From positions 223,299-287,298 of the forward strand of contig RQSC01000028.1 of the NCBI GenBank assembly GCA_013416795.1: a stretch of 64,000 nt of DNA, in the 5' to 3' direction. Shown here piece after piece: positions 1 through 11,151 of this stretch. This DNA is from Prasinococcaceae sp. CCMP 1430. Lineage: Eukaryota > Prasinodermophyta > Palmophyllophyceae > Prasinococcales > Prasinococcaceae. The stretch's first letter is position 1, and the number at the start of each line of letters is the position of its first letter. Under the pieces are notes generated by a model. It searched no databases, was not told where the DNA came from, and saw only the letters and a list, made by a program, of their open reading frames with translations. The position numbers and the translations under genes were made by a program.

Positions 1-2119
1 GGCGCCGGCCCCGCGGCGGCGCCCGCGCGGCGCCGCGGCGGCCGTGTCCGGTCGCACCCTAACTACGAATTCGCCGCGCCTCGCGCGCCGACTGGGCCCG
101 CGGCGCCGCCCTCGCCCGCCTTGCACACGCACAGCCGCACCGCGACGACCGATGGGGGACGGCGACCGCCCCCTCACCTCATCCCACCCCTCCTATCCCG
201 CCCCGCCCCGTCCCAGCACGCACACGCGCACTCCAGCCATCGCTCACGCACCCGCGCGCACCTCTGCACCGGCCGGGGAATCAGCCGGCCGATCGCAGCA
301 CAGCCGCCGCGCCTCGGCTCCCAACGCGCGCGACCACACACGCGTACGGCGAACACACCCACACCCACATCCACACCCACACCCGCCCACACACGCGCGC
401 GCGCACACACGCGCGCGCACGCACGCACGAACACACCCACGACCACACCCACCCACCCGCGCTCGCGCGCGCGAACGCGCACACCCCCCATCACACCCAC
501 CCACACATCGATCCACGCGGGCGCGCGCGCGCGCGCGCGCGCCCCCCAGCCCCGCCCCCCGCCCCGCCGAAACCCCATCATTTTCCGGCTTGCCGTCGCT
601 CGGTCGCGCCCCCTTTTTTTTGTTTTGCGGTTGGCCCGTGGAGCGTTTCTGGCGTGCGGCTTTGGGGTTGGGGGTTGGGAGCGGGTGTGTGTGTTTGTCT
701 GCGGCGCGCTCCGCGCGCGCGCACAGAATATCACATCGCATCACCTCACCTCACCTCACAACACATCACATCACAGCGCATCACACGCGCACGCACGCAT
801 CACAACCGCATCACGCCCTCGCCGCGCGGGCCCGCGCGCGGCACGCACGCGGCTCCGCGCTCATCGCCGCGCGCTTTTCGCGGCGAACGGTGCCAGCGCC
901 ACCCCTCCGTGCGCCCCTCCCCTCCCCTGGGAGCGCGTCGCGCGTGCTGTGCCTGCCTGCGTCGCGCCCCCTCAGCTCGCTCCGCTCGCCTCTGCCCATC
1001 GCCATCGCCGTGGCGTGGCGTGGCGATGGCACCCGCACCCGCACACACCGCCGCACGCACCCACAACCGCACCCACCGGCCCACCGCCACCGCCACAGCC
1101 CGCGGCGGCACGGTGCGAAGAGCCCAGCGATCGATCCAAAGCGCGCGCGCGGGCGGACCGGCGCCGCGCCGAACAGCGTCGATGTGAATGGATCGATCAA
1201 TGGATGAATGGACGCAGGGAGCAGCATACAGTACACGCCGGCCTGAGCTCCCTTTTTGATTTTGATTTTTGTTTTGTTTTGTTTTGTTTTTGTTTTATTT
1301 CGGCGCCACTTTTTTTTTTGAATTTCGTCGCGGCGGGCGGCGGGCGGCGCTCTCGCGAGGCGCGCGGGGGGCAGCGGGGCCAGCAGCGGCGGGACTCGCA
1401 GCAGCGCGCGCACCTCGCGGCGGTGCCCGTGCCGACCACGCCGTGACGAGCGAGCCTGCGCGCGAGCCCGCACGACCTGCACGACCTGCACAGCACCGCT
1501 GCACCGGCAGAGACCATGTACATCACTATGACCTGCGCGTATACCTGTGACATGCTCGCATGTACAACACCAAGACAACCGGCCCAAGCGCGCACCTGCC
1601 GAGCGCGCCGCTGGCGGCACCTCGTCGGTGTCGCCGCGCGCGCCCGGGCTGCAGGTGCGCACGACGCTGGACGACGACATACTACCCATTCTTTCTTCCC
1701 CACGTATGCAAATTTTTTCGACGTTCATCGAGCTCTACTGTTCAAGAGAGTCGGTACTTTCCGCGGCCGCGCACACACACGCGCGGAGAGAGGTGCGCGC
1801 TCCCGCTGCCCCAGGGGGGGAGGGCGGGGCGCGTCAAGACGGCAGCGGCCGCGGCGAGCCACGAAGCACAGCTGAAACTAGCCGGACAGGAGGAGGCGCC
1901 CTCCCGCGAGCGACGAGCGAGCGGGCGGACGCGCGGCCTGGCTGTGCGTGCGTAATTGTTCAGACCGAGAGCCCCGCCGCCCCGCATCAGCACGCGCGAG
2001 CGCACGCGCTGAGCGTGTGCGACATTGCGCGCGCTGGCCCGCTCACCGCAAGTCGACGCGCGCCTCTGCTGGTGTGTGTGTGTGTTTCGATATTATTACA
2101 GCCGGCGACACGGCGACGG
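1..2119. other. Gene-free GC-rich low-complexity region
   Basis: No recognisable gene. Positions 340-500 are rich in CA and CCCACA-type simple sequence, 520-545 is a CG run, 730-800 is rich in TCACA repeats, and 1254-1320 is T-rich on the + strand. Long open frames exist on both strands, but they encode only Arg/Pro/His/Thr-rich text expected from biased composition. The 3' end of the kinase gene on the minus strand begins at 2120. Confidence 0.7.
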
Positions 2120-4779
2120 TCACCCCGACGCGCCGCCGCCCGGCGGCACTCGCTGCCTCTGCAGCGCCTCCGACTCTTTCACGATGGACTGATACTCCTC
2201 CGAGAGCGTGCGCATGTGCTCCGCTTGCTCCCGCCGCTGGCGCTCCAGCTCCTCCGCCAGCTCCCGCTCCCACTGCTCCTGCTTGGCCTGCCTGCTCTGC
2301 TGCGACACGCGCGCCGACTCCATCGCGACCTCGCGCTCGCGCACGGCGATGTCCGTGCCGACGATCTGGTGGTCGAGCGAGTCCTCCGCCATCTTCGCGC
2401 TGCGCTCGCTCGCCAAGCCGACGTGCGCGCCGTCGAGCGCCACGCGTCGCGCGGCAGGCGGTAGCGGCTCCTCGCGCAGGCGCTGCAGGTCCAGCTGCGG
2501 CGGGCGCGTCTGCGGGTGCGTCGGCGAGTCGAAGGCGGGCGCGTCCCCCTTGTGGGGGTCGCGCGGGCTGTGCGGACGCACATGGCCGTTTGCGTTCGAG
2601 TACCGCGGCGTGTGCGGCGCGAACGGCCCCTTCACGGCGTAGAGCGGCTGCGTGAGGACCTCCGAGGCACCCAGCGCGCGCTGCAGGTACGAGCTGATCT
2701 CGTCCTCACCCGCGAGGTGCGACGGCCGCGCGCGCGCGCCGACGTCCACGCCGGCAGCACGCAGCGCGTACTGCACGTGCGCGCGCATCGCGCCGTCCGC
2801 CTGCGCGCGCGAGCGCGCGCGGGCCTGGGCGTCAGCCGATGCGGACGCTACGCGAGTGCCACGAGCGATGCTTCGCGCGCACGCGCGACTCGCGCACACG
2901 CACCGTCGTCGCGCTCGACCCCCCGCTGCTTTGCGACGAGGCGGGCGTCTGCCACGCGGGCAGCGGCGCGGGCGCCACGGCGCCGCCGTTGGCGGGCACC
3001 AGCCGCGGCGATGGCTGCACCTTGGCGCGTGCGGGTGCGCCGGATGACGCGCCGTTCGATGGCACCAGTCTCAGGACCTGCTGCGGCGGGGCAGGCGCGG
3101 GGTCGGAGCCGAAGCGGATGGCTGGCGCGGGCGCGGCCTGCGCCTGGGGGGGAGGAGGCGGGGCCACGTAGTCGGAGGGTACCTGGGTGGTGACAAAGGC
3201 GTGCGTGAGGAGCTCCTCGGCGGTGGGCCGTTCGCGCGGCTCGCGCCGCATGCACTGCCGCAGGAAGTCGCGCCCCTCGGGGCTCAGGCTGTCCGGCACG
3301 GGCGGCGGCGCCTTCGAGGACGCAATGTGGAAGAGCGCCGAAACCTGCGAGGTGTATTCGCAGAAGGGCGGCTTCCCTGTGGCCATCTCTATGATCGTGC
3401 ACCCAACCGACCAGATGTCTGCGCTGGAGTTGTGGCCCGTCTGTTTGATCACCTCGGGCGCCATCCAGTAGGGCGTGCCCTTGATGCTGCGTGCCCCCTC
3501 TGCGAGCGTGGTGAGCGTCGCCAGCGACTTGGACGCACCGAAGTCTGCCAGCTTGACGAAGCCGCTGTTGTCCACGAGAAGATTGGCCCCCTTGATGTCT
3601 CTGTGCACACAGTTCATGCCGTGCAGGTAGGCGAGCCCCTTGAGGATCTGGCGGGCGTACGCCCGCACCACGCGTTCGTGGAAACTGCCGAAGCGCATGA
3701 GCAACTGGGCTATGGAGCCGCCGGGGACGTACTCCAAGAATATGGACAGCATGCCCTTCGCCTCATCTGTCGCGGTGCCTATGTAACGCACGATGTTGGG
3801 GTGGCGCAGGCCCTGCAGCAGCGCAACCTCACCGTGCACCTCGCGCAGCTTGGCACTCACCGAGGACGGCATGCGCGAGCCCCCGACTGGCACCTCAATC
3901 TGCTTGACGGCCATCAGCTCCCCAGTGTCGACGTTGAGCCCCAAATAGACGGCGCCGAAGGCGCCTCTGCCGAGCAGTTCGCCTCGTTGCCATCGCAGCA
4001 CCGACGTGGCGCCGCCCTCGCCCTCGAGCACCGCCTCGAGCACGGCGCCGCCACCGGGCATGCGCGAATGTGACGCCGACGAATCACCACCGCCGGCATC
4101 CTCGCGGGAGGTGGATGGAGCGTCACTGCTACGCGCGCTGCGCGTGAGCACGCGCATCGTAAAGGCGCGCGAGTCAGGTTTGCACGCACGCTGGCGCGCA
4201 GTCACGCGTGGGCTCGTTTCCCACCCGTCTGCTCGCCTGAATGTGCGCGCTCGCGCTCGCGCCCGTCTCTCATGCGCACCTGTCGTAGCTGCTCGCCGAG
4301 AGCGACGCCGGCTGCGTCCCGCTCGCAGCCTCGTCGCTCGCCGACCGCGTGCTCGGCGGCGCCCCCCAGCCATTCCCCTGCGCTCCGCCAAGCTGCACCT
4401 GCAGTTGGGGACGCTCCCCGCCGTGCTCCAGACTCTGCTGTTGCTCTTGCAACGGCCACGGCTGCGACGGCTGCAGCGACGCTGCTGCGCCCTCGTCGAA
4501 TCCGGCGTCGGGCGCTGCCCGCGTGCCGTCTGCGCCTGCTTCCTGCTCGCTCGCCTGCGCGCCCCCGTCCCCGCGCTCGTACTGGGCACGCGTGGGCACG
4601 TCCTCACCTTGACCGCTCGTACTTGCGGCATGGGGAGACGCAGCGTGCAGCGACGGCGCGACGGTCTTCGGAGACACCTCTGTTGGCGACGTGGCGCTGC
4701 GTCCGCTGAGGTCCGCGCGGTCCGCGCCAGGATTCGAGACCACCACGGCCGAGCGCTGCGCGCTCGCGCCGCACCCCAT
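2120..4779 (-). CDS. MAP3K-type protein kinase, predicted N-myristoylated
   Basis: Serine/threonine kinase of the MEKK/ANP (MAP3K) class, predicted to phosphorylate a MAP2K. I read three exons, 4779-4280, 4137-2904 and 2800-2120, whose GT-AG splice phases fit and give 804 aa. The kinase domain is at about residues 215-480: glycine loop LLGRGAFGAVY, catalytic loop HRDIKGANLL, DFG in LADFGAS, then GTPYWMAPEV and DIWSVGC. The activation segment and the G-A-N after HRDIK are typical of MAP3Ks. The start is chosen because it gives MGCGASAQ, a strong N-myristoylation plus Cys-palmitoylation signal, so membrane anchoring is inferred. The N-terminal 165 residues and the linker after the kinase are low complexity (Pro/Ala). 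The last exon ends in a Glu/Arg/Gln-rich predicted coiled coil that may mediate dimerisation. Which MAPK cascade it feeds cannot be told. Confidence 0.88.
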
Positions 4780-5275
4780 TGGGGGTGCGCTGGCCGGCGG
4801 GCGTCCCCCTTCCTCCCCCCGTGAGCTCCCCCGCGCGCCCCGCCGCGCCGGCGGCGCGCGCGGCGCAGTGGCGCCTACGGCTCCCCGCGGGCCGTCGCGC
4901 CGCTCCCGGCAGCGCCGCGCCGCCGCTTCGGGGAACCGGGCCGCGACCCAAAAGCCATCGCGACGCGCACGCGCGAACAAACAAAAAATTCAAGACCCTA
5001 CGTAACAATCTTTTAACCCTAACAAACCTAAACCCTAAATGGGCAGCGCGCTTCGCGGGTCGATCGCGCGCATACCATCCCATGGTACAGTGCATGCCCC
5101 GCTCGCGCGCGTCGACGACCGCCGCGGAGTAGCTACTGCAAGAGCATCCGTGTGAACCAGCACGCTGCGCCGACGCACTGACGGCTGGGGCTCGCGCGCG
5201 TGTCTCTTGTGTTGCCAGCGCGGCCGCGTGCGAGCAGGTCGAGATTGAGGTCGGATCGTGCGAGCACTGTCTGTC
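4780..5275. other. Intergenic: kinase 5' flank and GDT1 3' flank
   Basis: No gene seen. It carries the 5' flank of the kinase (minus strand). An AT-richer island at about 4975-5040 holds telomere-like CCCTAA motifs (5016-5022, 5031-5037), which read TTAGGG on the kinase strand. A GGTACAGT motif lies at 5084-5091. Confidence 0.5.
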
Positions 5276-6143
5276 TCAGTTCGGTGCAAGGTACGACGAG
5301 TACGCTTCGAGCGCGCTCTGTGCACCAAACAGCAAGAAGAGCGCTCCGCCCGCGAGGAGCACGACCCTCTCCGAGATAGCACTGGCGAACGCGCGGCCCC
5401 CGAGCACAGCGAGCCCCGTGCACAGTGCGTGGCCCACCACGCCGCCGAGCGTGACGCCCAGCGGGTCCGAGTCCGCAGCAAGCGTGATGGTCGCTAGCTG
5501 CGAGCGGTCACCCCATTCGGCGAGGAAAGTCAACGAGAACGCGCGCACGAACACCACGCCGAGGCCCAGCGCTGACGCGAGCGAGCCCAGCGTGCCGCCC
5601 GGCACCTTGCTGGCACCGGACTTGTCGGACCCCTGCCGGAGCTCCTCTTCCACCTCTGCGAGCTCCTGCGTGGCGGCAGGGGTGACAGGTGTGGCACGGC
5701 AGGTCCAAAGGGTTAGCGCCGCGACGCGCGCTGAGAGAGGATTGCGGCGCGCACGCGTGCGCGTGCTTGCAATGGCGACAGGTAGCTGCGAAGCATGTCG
5801 CGCCGCCCCCTGTGCCGCTGCTCACCTGGAGCTCGCCGCTGGCACCCCACGCGTCTGCCAGCATGCGAGCGCCAAAGTAGAAGAAGAGCAGCGCCGCGAC
5901 GGCGTCTGTGGCCGCTGCGCCGCCGCCGGTCATCTCGCTCAGCTCCCCGACCGCCCACCCGAACGCCGCCGAGAGCGCTGTCATCACCGCGAGCGCCCCC
6001 ACCGCCCCGGCGAACACTCTCGCGCGCGACTGCGTCATCGCCATCACCGCCGCGATGAAGAACGTTTTGTCGCCAATCTCGTTCGCGCCGATCATGACGG
6101 CCGACTTGACGAAGCCCTCCGAGAAGGCGCCGCCGGGTGCCAT
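5276..6143 (-). CDS. GDT1/TMEM165 (UPF0016) family cation transporter
   Basis: Membrane transporter of the GDT1/TMEM165 family, which moves Mn2+/Ca2+ against protons into the Golgi, thylakoid or related compartments. Exons 6143-5826 and 5665-5276 join in phase 0 to give 235 aa, a normal length for the family. Both diagnostic E-x-G-D-K/R motifs are present: EIGDKT at residues 22-27 and EWGDRS at about 156-161. They lie in two homologous three-helix halves separated by a short acidic loop (ELAEVEEEL) that the intron precedes. The start MAPGGAF leaves no obvious signal or transit peptide, so compartment is not decided. It is divergent from the RRM gene, sharing the C-rich region upstream. Its stop lies about 500 bp from the kinase start. 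Confidence 0.92.
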
Positions 6144-6448
6144 CGCGGCCCGCCGTGCCGCCCGCGGCGCCCGCCGGCCCCGACCGACTCCGACCCCTAG
6201 CCCCCCTCCTGCTCTCAACCCCAGCCGCCCTCCCCTCCCTGCCTCAACTCCCGCCTCCCTCCCCCTCCCCCCTCCCGCCGCAGCCACCGCCACCCCCTCC
6301 CCGTCGGCGCCGCGCTCGCCTCGCGCCGTGTGGCGCCAGCCCCGCCGCCGCCAACCCCAAACTCCCGTTTTTTTTATTGTCCCTTTTTCGCGCGCGTTTT
6401 CGTGCGTTTCCCGTCTCTCATTTCGTTTCCGTCCCGCGCGCGACGCAC
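6144..6448. other. Divergent GC/CT-rich promoter region
   Basis: The spacer between the GDT1 start (minus) and the RRM-protein gene (plus) is strongly C-rich on the + strand, with long CCTCCC/CCGCC tracts at 6195-6300 and a T-run at 6367-6374. No gene seen. It probably holds both promoters (inference). Confidence 0.45.
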
Positions 6449-7137
6449 ATGCGAAAACATGAGCGGCGAAAGGCCGGAAAAACNCTGCCGCGCGGGCGGG
6501 CGCCGGCGGCGCTCGCGGCCGCGACCGCGGCGGCGGGATGCCGCGTGTTCGTCGGCAACCTGTCCTTCGACACCGATTGGCGCGCACTCAAGGACCACAT
6601 GGCCGCGGCGGGCGAGATCGCGCGCGCCGACGTCGCGACGTCTGCCGAGGGCCGCTCCAAGGGGTACGGAATCGTCGAGTACGCGTCGGCGGCGGGTGCG
6701 CTGCAGGCGATCACGTCACTGTCCAACACGCAGCTCGACGGGCGCCTGATCAACGTGCGCGAGGACCGCGAGCCGGAGAAGCCGGCGGCGGCCAGCGCCC
6801 CTCGTGGTACCTTCGCCCCCCCCGCCGTCGGAAACCTCGCGCGCAGGCTGTACGTGGGCAACCTCGCCTGGAGCGTGTCGTGGCAGGGCCTGAAGGACCT
6901 CTTCAAGCAGTGCGGCAACGTGGTGTACGCCGACGTCATGAAGACGCGCGAGGGGCGCTCCAAGGGCTGCGGCATCGTCGAGTTCCAGACCCACGAGGAG
7001 GCGCGCCGCGGCCTCGCCCTGCACGACACGCAGCTCGACGGCCGGCCCATCATCGTGCGCGAAGATAGGGAAGACCGCGAGCTCGGGGGCGGGGGCGGTC
7101 CGCGCCGCGGCCCGCCGCCGCTCGCGGGGCGCCTCGG

Positions 7138-7189
<52 letters not shown>

Positions 7190-7675
7190 GGAATGGGCAT
7201 GCCCATGGGCATGGGTATGGGTGGGCCTGGGCCGAGGCCGCAGCCGGACGGTTGCACAGTGGTGCGTGACAGCGCAGCGCTCATTCTTCGAGGCGCGAGA
7301 TCCACGTTCGCCTCCCCCCCCCCTTTCCCCCCGCGCCGCCGCCACAGTTGCGTTGGTATCTGACTGACAGGCGCATGCGCGCGTCACACACACTTATGAC
7401 GCCATTGCCGCGGTTTGCGCGCTCGCCACGCGCAGGTTGTGCACAATCTCCCCTTTGAGGCCGGCTGGCAGGAGCTCAAGGACCATTTTCGCGCCGCGGG
7501 CGACGTCGTGCGCGCCGAGGTCGCTTCGGGTCCCGACCGCCGCTCCAAGGGCTTCGGCTCCGTCACCTTCCGCTCGCAGGCGGACGCGAACAACGCTGTG
7601 GCCACGCTGCACGACAGCGAGCTGGCCAAACTACCTGGGCGCAAGTTGGCCGTGCGCATCGGCACGCCCGTCTGA
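6449..7675 (+). CDS. RNA-binding protein with three RRM domains and a Met-Gly repeat
   Basis: hnRNP/Gbp2-like protein with three RNA recognition motifs, probably binding mRNA in the nucleus or shuttling. Exons 6449-7261 and 7436-7675 join in phase 0 to give about 350 aa. RRM1 has RNP2 VFVGNLSF and RNP1 SKGYGIVEY. RRM2 has LYVGNLAW and SKGCGIVEF. RRM3, in exon 2, has VVHNLPF and SKGFGSVTF. Between RRM2 and RRM3 a run of about a dozen Met-Gly dipeptides is encoded by a GGCATG minisatellite (7134-7222). The start is uncertain: ATG 6449 is in frame only if the N at 6484 stands for one base, while ATG 6459 lies in another frame, so the first exon may be incomplete. RRM3 RNP2 is the most diverged. 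Confidence 0.88.
6484..6484. other. Single-N assembly join or uncalled base
   Basis: A lone N sits about 55 bp upstream of the first RRM. It may be a collapsed gap, because two nearby ATGs lie in different frames relative to the RRM frame. Confidence 0.6.
7134..7222 (+). repeat. GGCATG minisatellite inside the RRM-protein gene
   Basis: Tandem copies of the hexamer GGCATG, with a few variant units toward the 3' end, are translated as Met-Gly repeats in the linker between RRM2 and RRM3. Confidence 0.9.
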
Positions 7676-8078
7676 GCGCGACGTCCCATGGCGTGGGCGC
7701 CGTTGGTCTCGTCGCGGAGGCACGCGGCCAGCCCACCCCGCCCCCATCAAGGACACCAGTGCCGCCGCACACTGTGCGATGCGGCCGCGAATTGGTAGGA
7801 CTGAGCTAGCTCCGCAGTGCGCCCGACGGCTCAGGGGCGCAGTAACAGACCGTTGCTTCGTAGTCTCACACCGCCGTCATGGCAGGCGGCGGCGCCCGCG
7901 CTGTGCGCGCCTCGACAGTGGACGGCCATCGGTAGCAACGAGACGCGTCCGGGGTGCGATATTACAGGGGTTGAGTCCAGGGCGTGGGTCGGGGCAACGT
8001 ATGGTAGGGTGGGTAGTATGGTCACAGCTCTATTCTGGACTTCGGTGGTAGAGTACACGGGCTGCCACGCGCTGGTGC
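7676..8078. other. Intergenic between convergent genes
   Basis: The stretch lies between the stop of the three-RRM protein (+) and the stop of the LLPH-like gene (minus). It must hold both 3' UTRs. No further gene or RNA recognised. Confidence 0.5.
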
Positions 8079-8710
8079 TCAGCTCTGCTGCTGCTGTTGC
8101 CTCCTCTTCTTCTTGCGAGTATGAAACTGTGTGGAGCAGCATCCCAGCGGCGCGTCAGCACTCCAGCCGAGAAGAGACATGCGCTCGCAGGGCAGGCAAA
8201 GACACGCGTAGGCACGCCCGCGCGCGCGCGGGGCCACGCCCAAGCGCACGCACGCACCGGCAGCCGCTTAGAGATCTTGGTGATCGCCGCGAACGGGCTC
8301 TTCTTGTCGTCGCCCTCCCCCCGCTTCTTCCCCGCCTTCTTCTTCTTGGGCTTTTCGTCCGTGTCCATGCCCTCCACCCCATCGGCGCCCCCCGCAGCCG
8401 GCTTCTTCTCCTCCTGCGGGTAGAGCGAGTACCAGCCGTGCTTGGCAGTCTTGAGACCCGTCTCCTTGTCGACGCCCCCGCAGGTCTTCTTGACGCGCGA
8501 GCGCCCCCTGCGCTCGTCGCCCTCGCCCATCCTTTCCGCCGCCAGCTCACTCGCGGGCTTGGCATTGAACGCCACCACCTTCTCCTGCGCACCCGCTGCC
8601 TCGGCCACCGCCACCTTCTTGGCGAGCACCGCGGCGGCCTCGGGCGCCGCCTTGTCGCGCCGCAACGAGCGCACGCGCAGCTTGCACTTGGCGCGCAGCG
8701 ACTTGCCCAT
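8079..8710 (-). CDS. LLPH/YBL028C-like (DUF2423) ribosome-biogenesis protein
   Basis: Small very basic protein resembling the LLPH/YBL028C family, nucleolar proteins linked to 60S ribosome biogenesis. Exons 8710-8258 (453 nt) and 8126-8079 (48 nt) join in phase 0 to give 166 aa. The N-terminus MGKSLRAKCKLRVRSLRR matches the family's MAKSLR signature, which also fixes the start. The middle has an HGWYSLYPQEEKK segment comparable to the conserved GW region of the yeast protein. The end has two Lys-rich stretches (KPKKKKAGKKR and RKKKRRQQQQQS), likely nucleolar localisation signals. The tiny second exon was found by matching the GTGCGT donor and CAG acceptor and by its basic ending. Assignment rests mainly on the N-terminal signature. 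Confidence 0.75.
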
Positions 8711-9607
8711 GGCTGCGCCCGCCTGCCGGCCGCACGCCGGGGCGCGGAGGGCGGCACGCGAGAGCGAACGGGCCGAGGCGGTGCAAGGACCCTCGAAAGG
8801 TCGGGGGGAAAGGGGGTGAGGAGGCGGTGCGCCGTGTGGCGCACCCACCCGCCGCCACTCTGGGGGCGCGCGCGCGCCAACCGGCGGCTGCGCGGCGGCT
8901 GCCCCCTCCGGGGGAAAAAAAAGGGGGGGCCAAATACGCCGCTGCAAATCCCCCATAAAAGAAAAAAAGAAAAAACGCCCTCACACACGCAGAGGAGAGG
9001 ATGCATGCGTGATGCGATGCTCTTGCAGACCCTACTTTCGAAACATAGATCAGAATGACCATCAAATCTTCCTGACCCCAACATGGCGTCGTGCGCTCCG
9101 ACCGAGTCCATCAAAAAGCACGCGAACTGCGACGGGTTGCGCGCAACCCGTTCGGGGCCGGGCGCGGCTTCCGGGGGCGGAGGTTGGGACCCCGAACGAC
9201 CCCTAACACAACCCGACGCCGGTGCCGCGCGCTTATCAATTCGAATGCACGTCACGTCGTGGCATTATGTAGACCCTATCATGTACCCTTATTACGCGCG
9301 TCGCCCGATGGATTTGATCTGAGATCGCGCGGGCCCCATTCGCCCGCATGCGGGCCCGCGCGCTGATGCGCTTTGACACGGCCGCGCGCGCAGGCGCGCG
9401 CGCATGCGCGCGGGCGGCCGGGTCGTGGAGTGACGGACGTGCGATTGTTTGAGATTTGATGGCGCGTTGTCTGTTCGCGTTCGTTTTGAGCTGGTGCGCG
9501 GCCGCGGCGCGGCGCAGCGCCTGCGCGCGGGCTGTGCGTGCCTGCGGGCGCGCGCGCAGCGTAATGAGGAGGACGCGGCAGCCGCCACCGACGAGCATCA
9601 CAGCCCG
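8711..9607. other. Intergenic region, no gene recognised
   Basis: It holds the 5' flank of the LLPH-like gene (minus) and of the small gene at 9608 (plus). A short A-rich patch (about 8917-8975) is the only notable composition change. The open frames here are Arg/Pro-rich and unsupported. Confidence 0.5.
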
Positions 9608-9964
9608 ATGAGCGGCGACCGTCCGGCGTACGCCGACCACCTTGGCGGGGACGTCGTTCCTCTCCCTACCGGCGCCTTTTTGGACAATCTGCGCACCGGT
9701 GGGATCGGCAGTGGGCAGTGGGCCAGCATGGGCGTGCCGCGGCCCACCACGTCATCTTCTCACGCTGACTATGCCTGGCCTGTCGCGCATGGGGAGGCGC
9801 CGCCGCCCCCGCGCCCCTCGACTGCGCGCCCGGGCAGCCGCCGCGGCGACCTGCCTCGCATCGACCCCGCAGACATGCGCGTCGCGGGAGTCGCTAGCAG
9901 GCCGGCGACCGCCGCGCGCCCGCAGACCGCTGCATCGCTCATCTACGGGAGCAACCTCGTGTGA
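9608..9964 (+). CDS. Small hypothetical protein
   Basis: Intact 118-aa frame from ATG to TGA whose composition is more protein-like than the surrounding shadow frames. I do not recognise a family. It begins MSGDRPAYADHLGGD, is rich in Pro, Ala, Gly and Arg, has no membrane segment or signal peptide, and ends in a hydrophobic patch SLIYGSNLV. The TARP and TAARPQTAAS stretches resemble disordered linkers seen in many ciliary and cytoskeletal proteins, but that is only a resemblance. It could be a complete single-exon gene or the last exon of a longer one. Confidence 0.45.
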   Translation: MSGDRPAYADHLGGDVVPLPTGAFLDNLRTGGIGSGQWASMGVPRPTTSSSHADYAWPVAHGEAPPPPRPSTARPGSRRGDLPRIDPADMRVAGVASRPATAARPQTAASLIYGSNLV

Positions 9965-10441
9965 ATGCAGATAGTCACCCATTAGCAGTTCGGTGCAGGC
10001 AGCGACCACTAATCGTCGCACTCGCGCCACGCGCGGCTGTGTGACTTCGAAGGGTCAGCCCTCGTAATACCCCGACCACGTTAGTATTCGCAGCCAAGCC
10101 GNGGCCGGGGGAGCGCGCTGGGCGCATCGGCGAGCGCGCGCAGCTCGGCCGCGCGCGCGCGCGCACGCTGCGCCCATACCCGTTTTTTTTTTTTTAGGGA
10201 GCGTTGGGATGTGGCTTGTGTGGGGAGGCGTGCGCCGCGCACGGGGTGTGCGAGCCCTGCCCCATCCGTGTGCCGGCAATCGCGCTCGCACTGCCCGCCT
10301 GTGTTCCCCTGCGTTGCGCGTTGATCGCCGCGAGCGACTGCGCCGGCCTCGCCCGAGCCGTGGCTGACGCGCAGCGCTGCCGCCGCCGCGTCGATGACGA
10401 CGCTGCCGCGCCCGGACTGTGCGCTCGCTCGCGCGTTGCAG
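9965..10441. other. Intergenic / missing 5' end of the SERBP1-like gene
   Basis: Contains the single N at 10102 and a T-run at 10183-10195. The conserved N-terminal exon expected for a SERBP1/HABP4 gene is not visible here, so it is probably lost at the N. Confidence 0.4.
10102..10102. other. Single-N assembly join or uncalled base
   Basis: Lone N about 340 bp upstream of the first recognisable SERBP1-like exon. Confidence 0.6.
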
Positions 10442-11151
10442 GTGGCTGCCGCCGCGATGGCGGCCGCCCCAACCGCGACCAGCGCGACCGCCGCCCGCGT
10501 CGCTTCGACGACGACGGCGAGGGCCGCCGCCCCCGCCACGACGGCAAGGACCGCCGCGACGCGTCGGGCCACGGCTCGACTCGCATGAAGAAGGAGGGCG
10601 CCGGCAAGGGCAACTGGGGCACCTCTGCTGACGCCGCCGGTGCCGAGGACGCCGACGAGGCTGCCGGCAAGGCCGACGCCAAGGACGAGGCCGCCGACGG
10701 CGAGGAGGAGAACGGCGAGCCCGCCGAGCCCGAGGTCAACACGGTCTCGTACGAGGACTTCCTGAAGGAGCAGGAGGCGAAGAAGGCCGCGCTCAACACC
10801 AAGAAGGCCGTCACCACCGTCGAGGAGACCTTCGACGGCATGAAGGCTGCGGGCAAGGCCCAGACCGAGGGTGAGGACTTCTTCGTCGGCGCTGGCGCCA
10901 AGACCAAGGCTGGCAAGTCCTCCAAGTCGCAACGCGCGCAGCAGAAGAACACCAACATCGAGGTGGGCTTCCGTGCTCCCGCCATCGAGCGCCCCGAGCG
11001 CGAGTCGCGCTACGGCGAGGGCCGCGGCGGCGGCAGGGGCCGTGGCGCTGGTGGCCGTGGCGCGGGCCGCGGCACCCGCGCACCGCGCGAGCGCAACGCC
11101 GCGCCCGTCGACCTCTCGGCCGACGCCTTCCCCTCGCTGGGTGGCAACTAA
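10442..11151 (+). CDS. SERBP1/HABP4 (Stm1-like) RNA- and ribosome-binding protein, 5' partial
   Basis: Intrinsically disordered RNA-binding protein of the HABP4/SERBP1/Stm1 family, members of which bind mRNA and occupy the mRNA channel of idle 80S ribosomes. The exon is taken to start after the acceptor ending at 10441 and runs about 235 aa to the stop. Family hallmarks are visible in order: an Arg/Asp-rich stretch, ASGHGSTRMKKEGAGKGNWG (the conserved G-rich core), the acidic helix NTVSYEDFLKEQEAKK, DFF near residue 140, and C-terminal RGG-type repeats before DLSADAFPSLGGN. The true N-terminus is missing upstream, where a single N lies at 10102. Codon usage is strongly GC3-biased, as expected for an abundant protein. 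Confidence 0.85.

Noticed and set aside
44-1446. Several long open frames on both strands
   Set aside because: Arg/Pro/His/Thr-rich translation of simple CA and CG repeats; no family resemblance and mutually overlapping.
7817-9058. 413-residue + strand frame
   Set aside because: Covers the LLPH-like gene in antisense and shows no family features.
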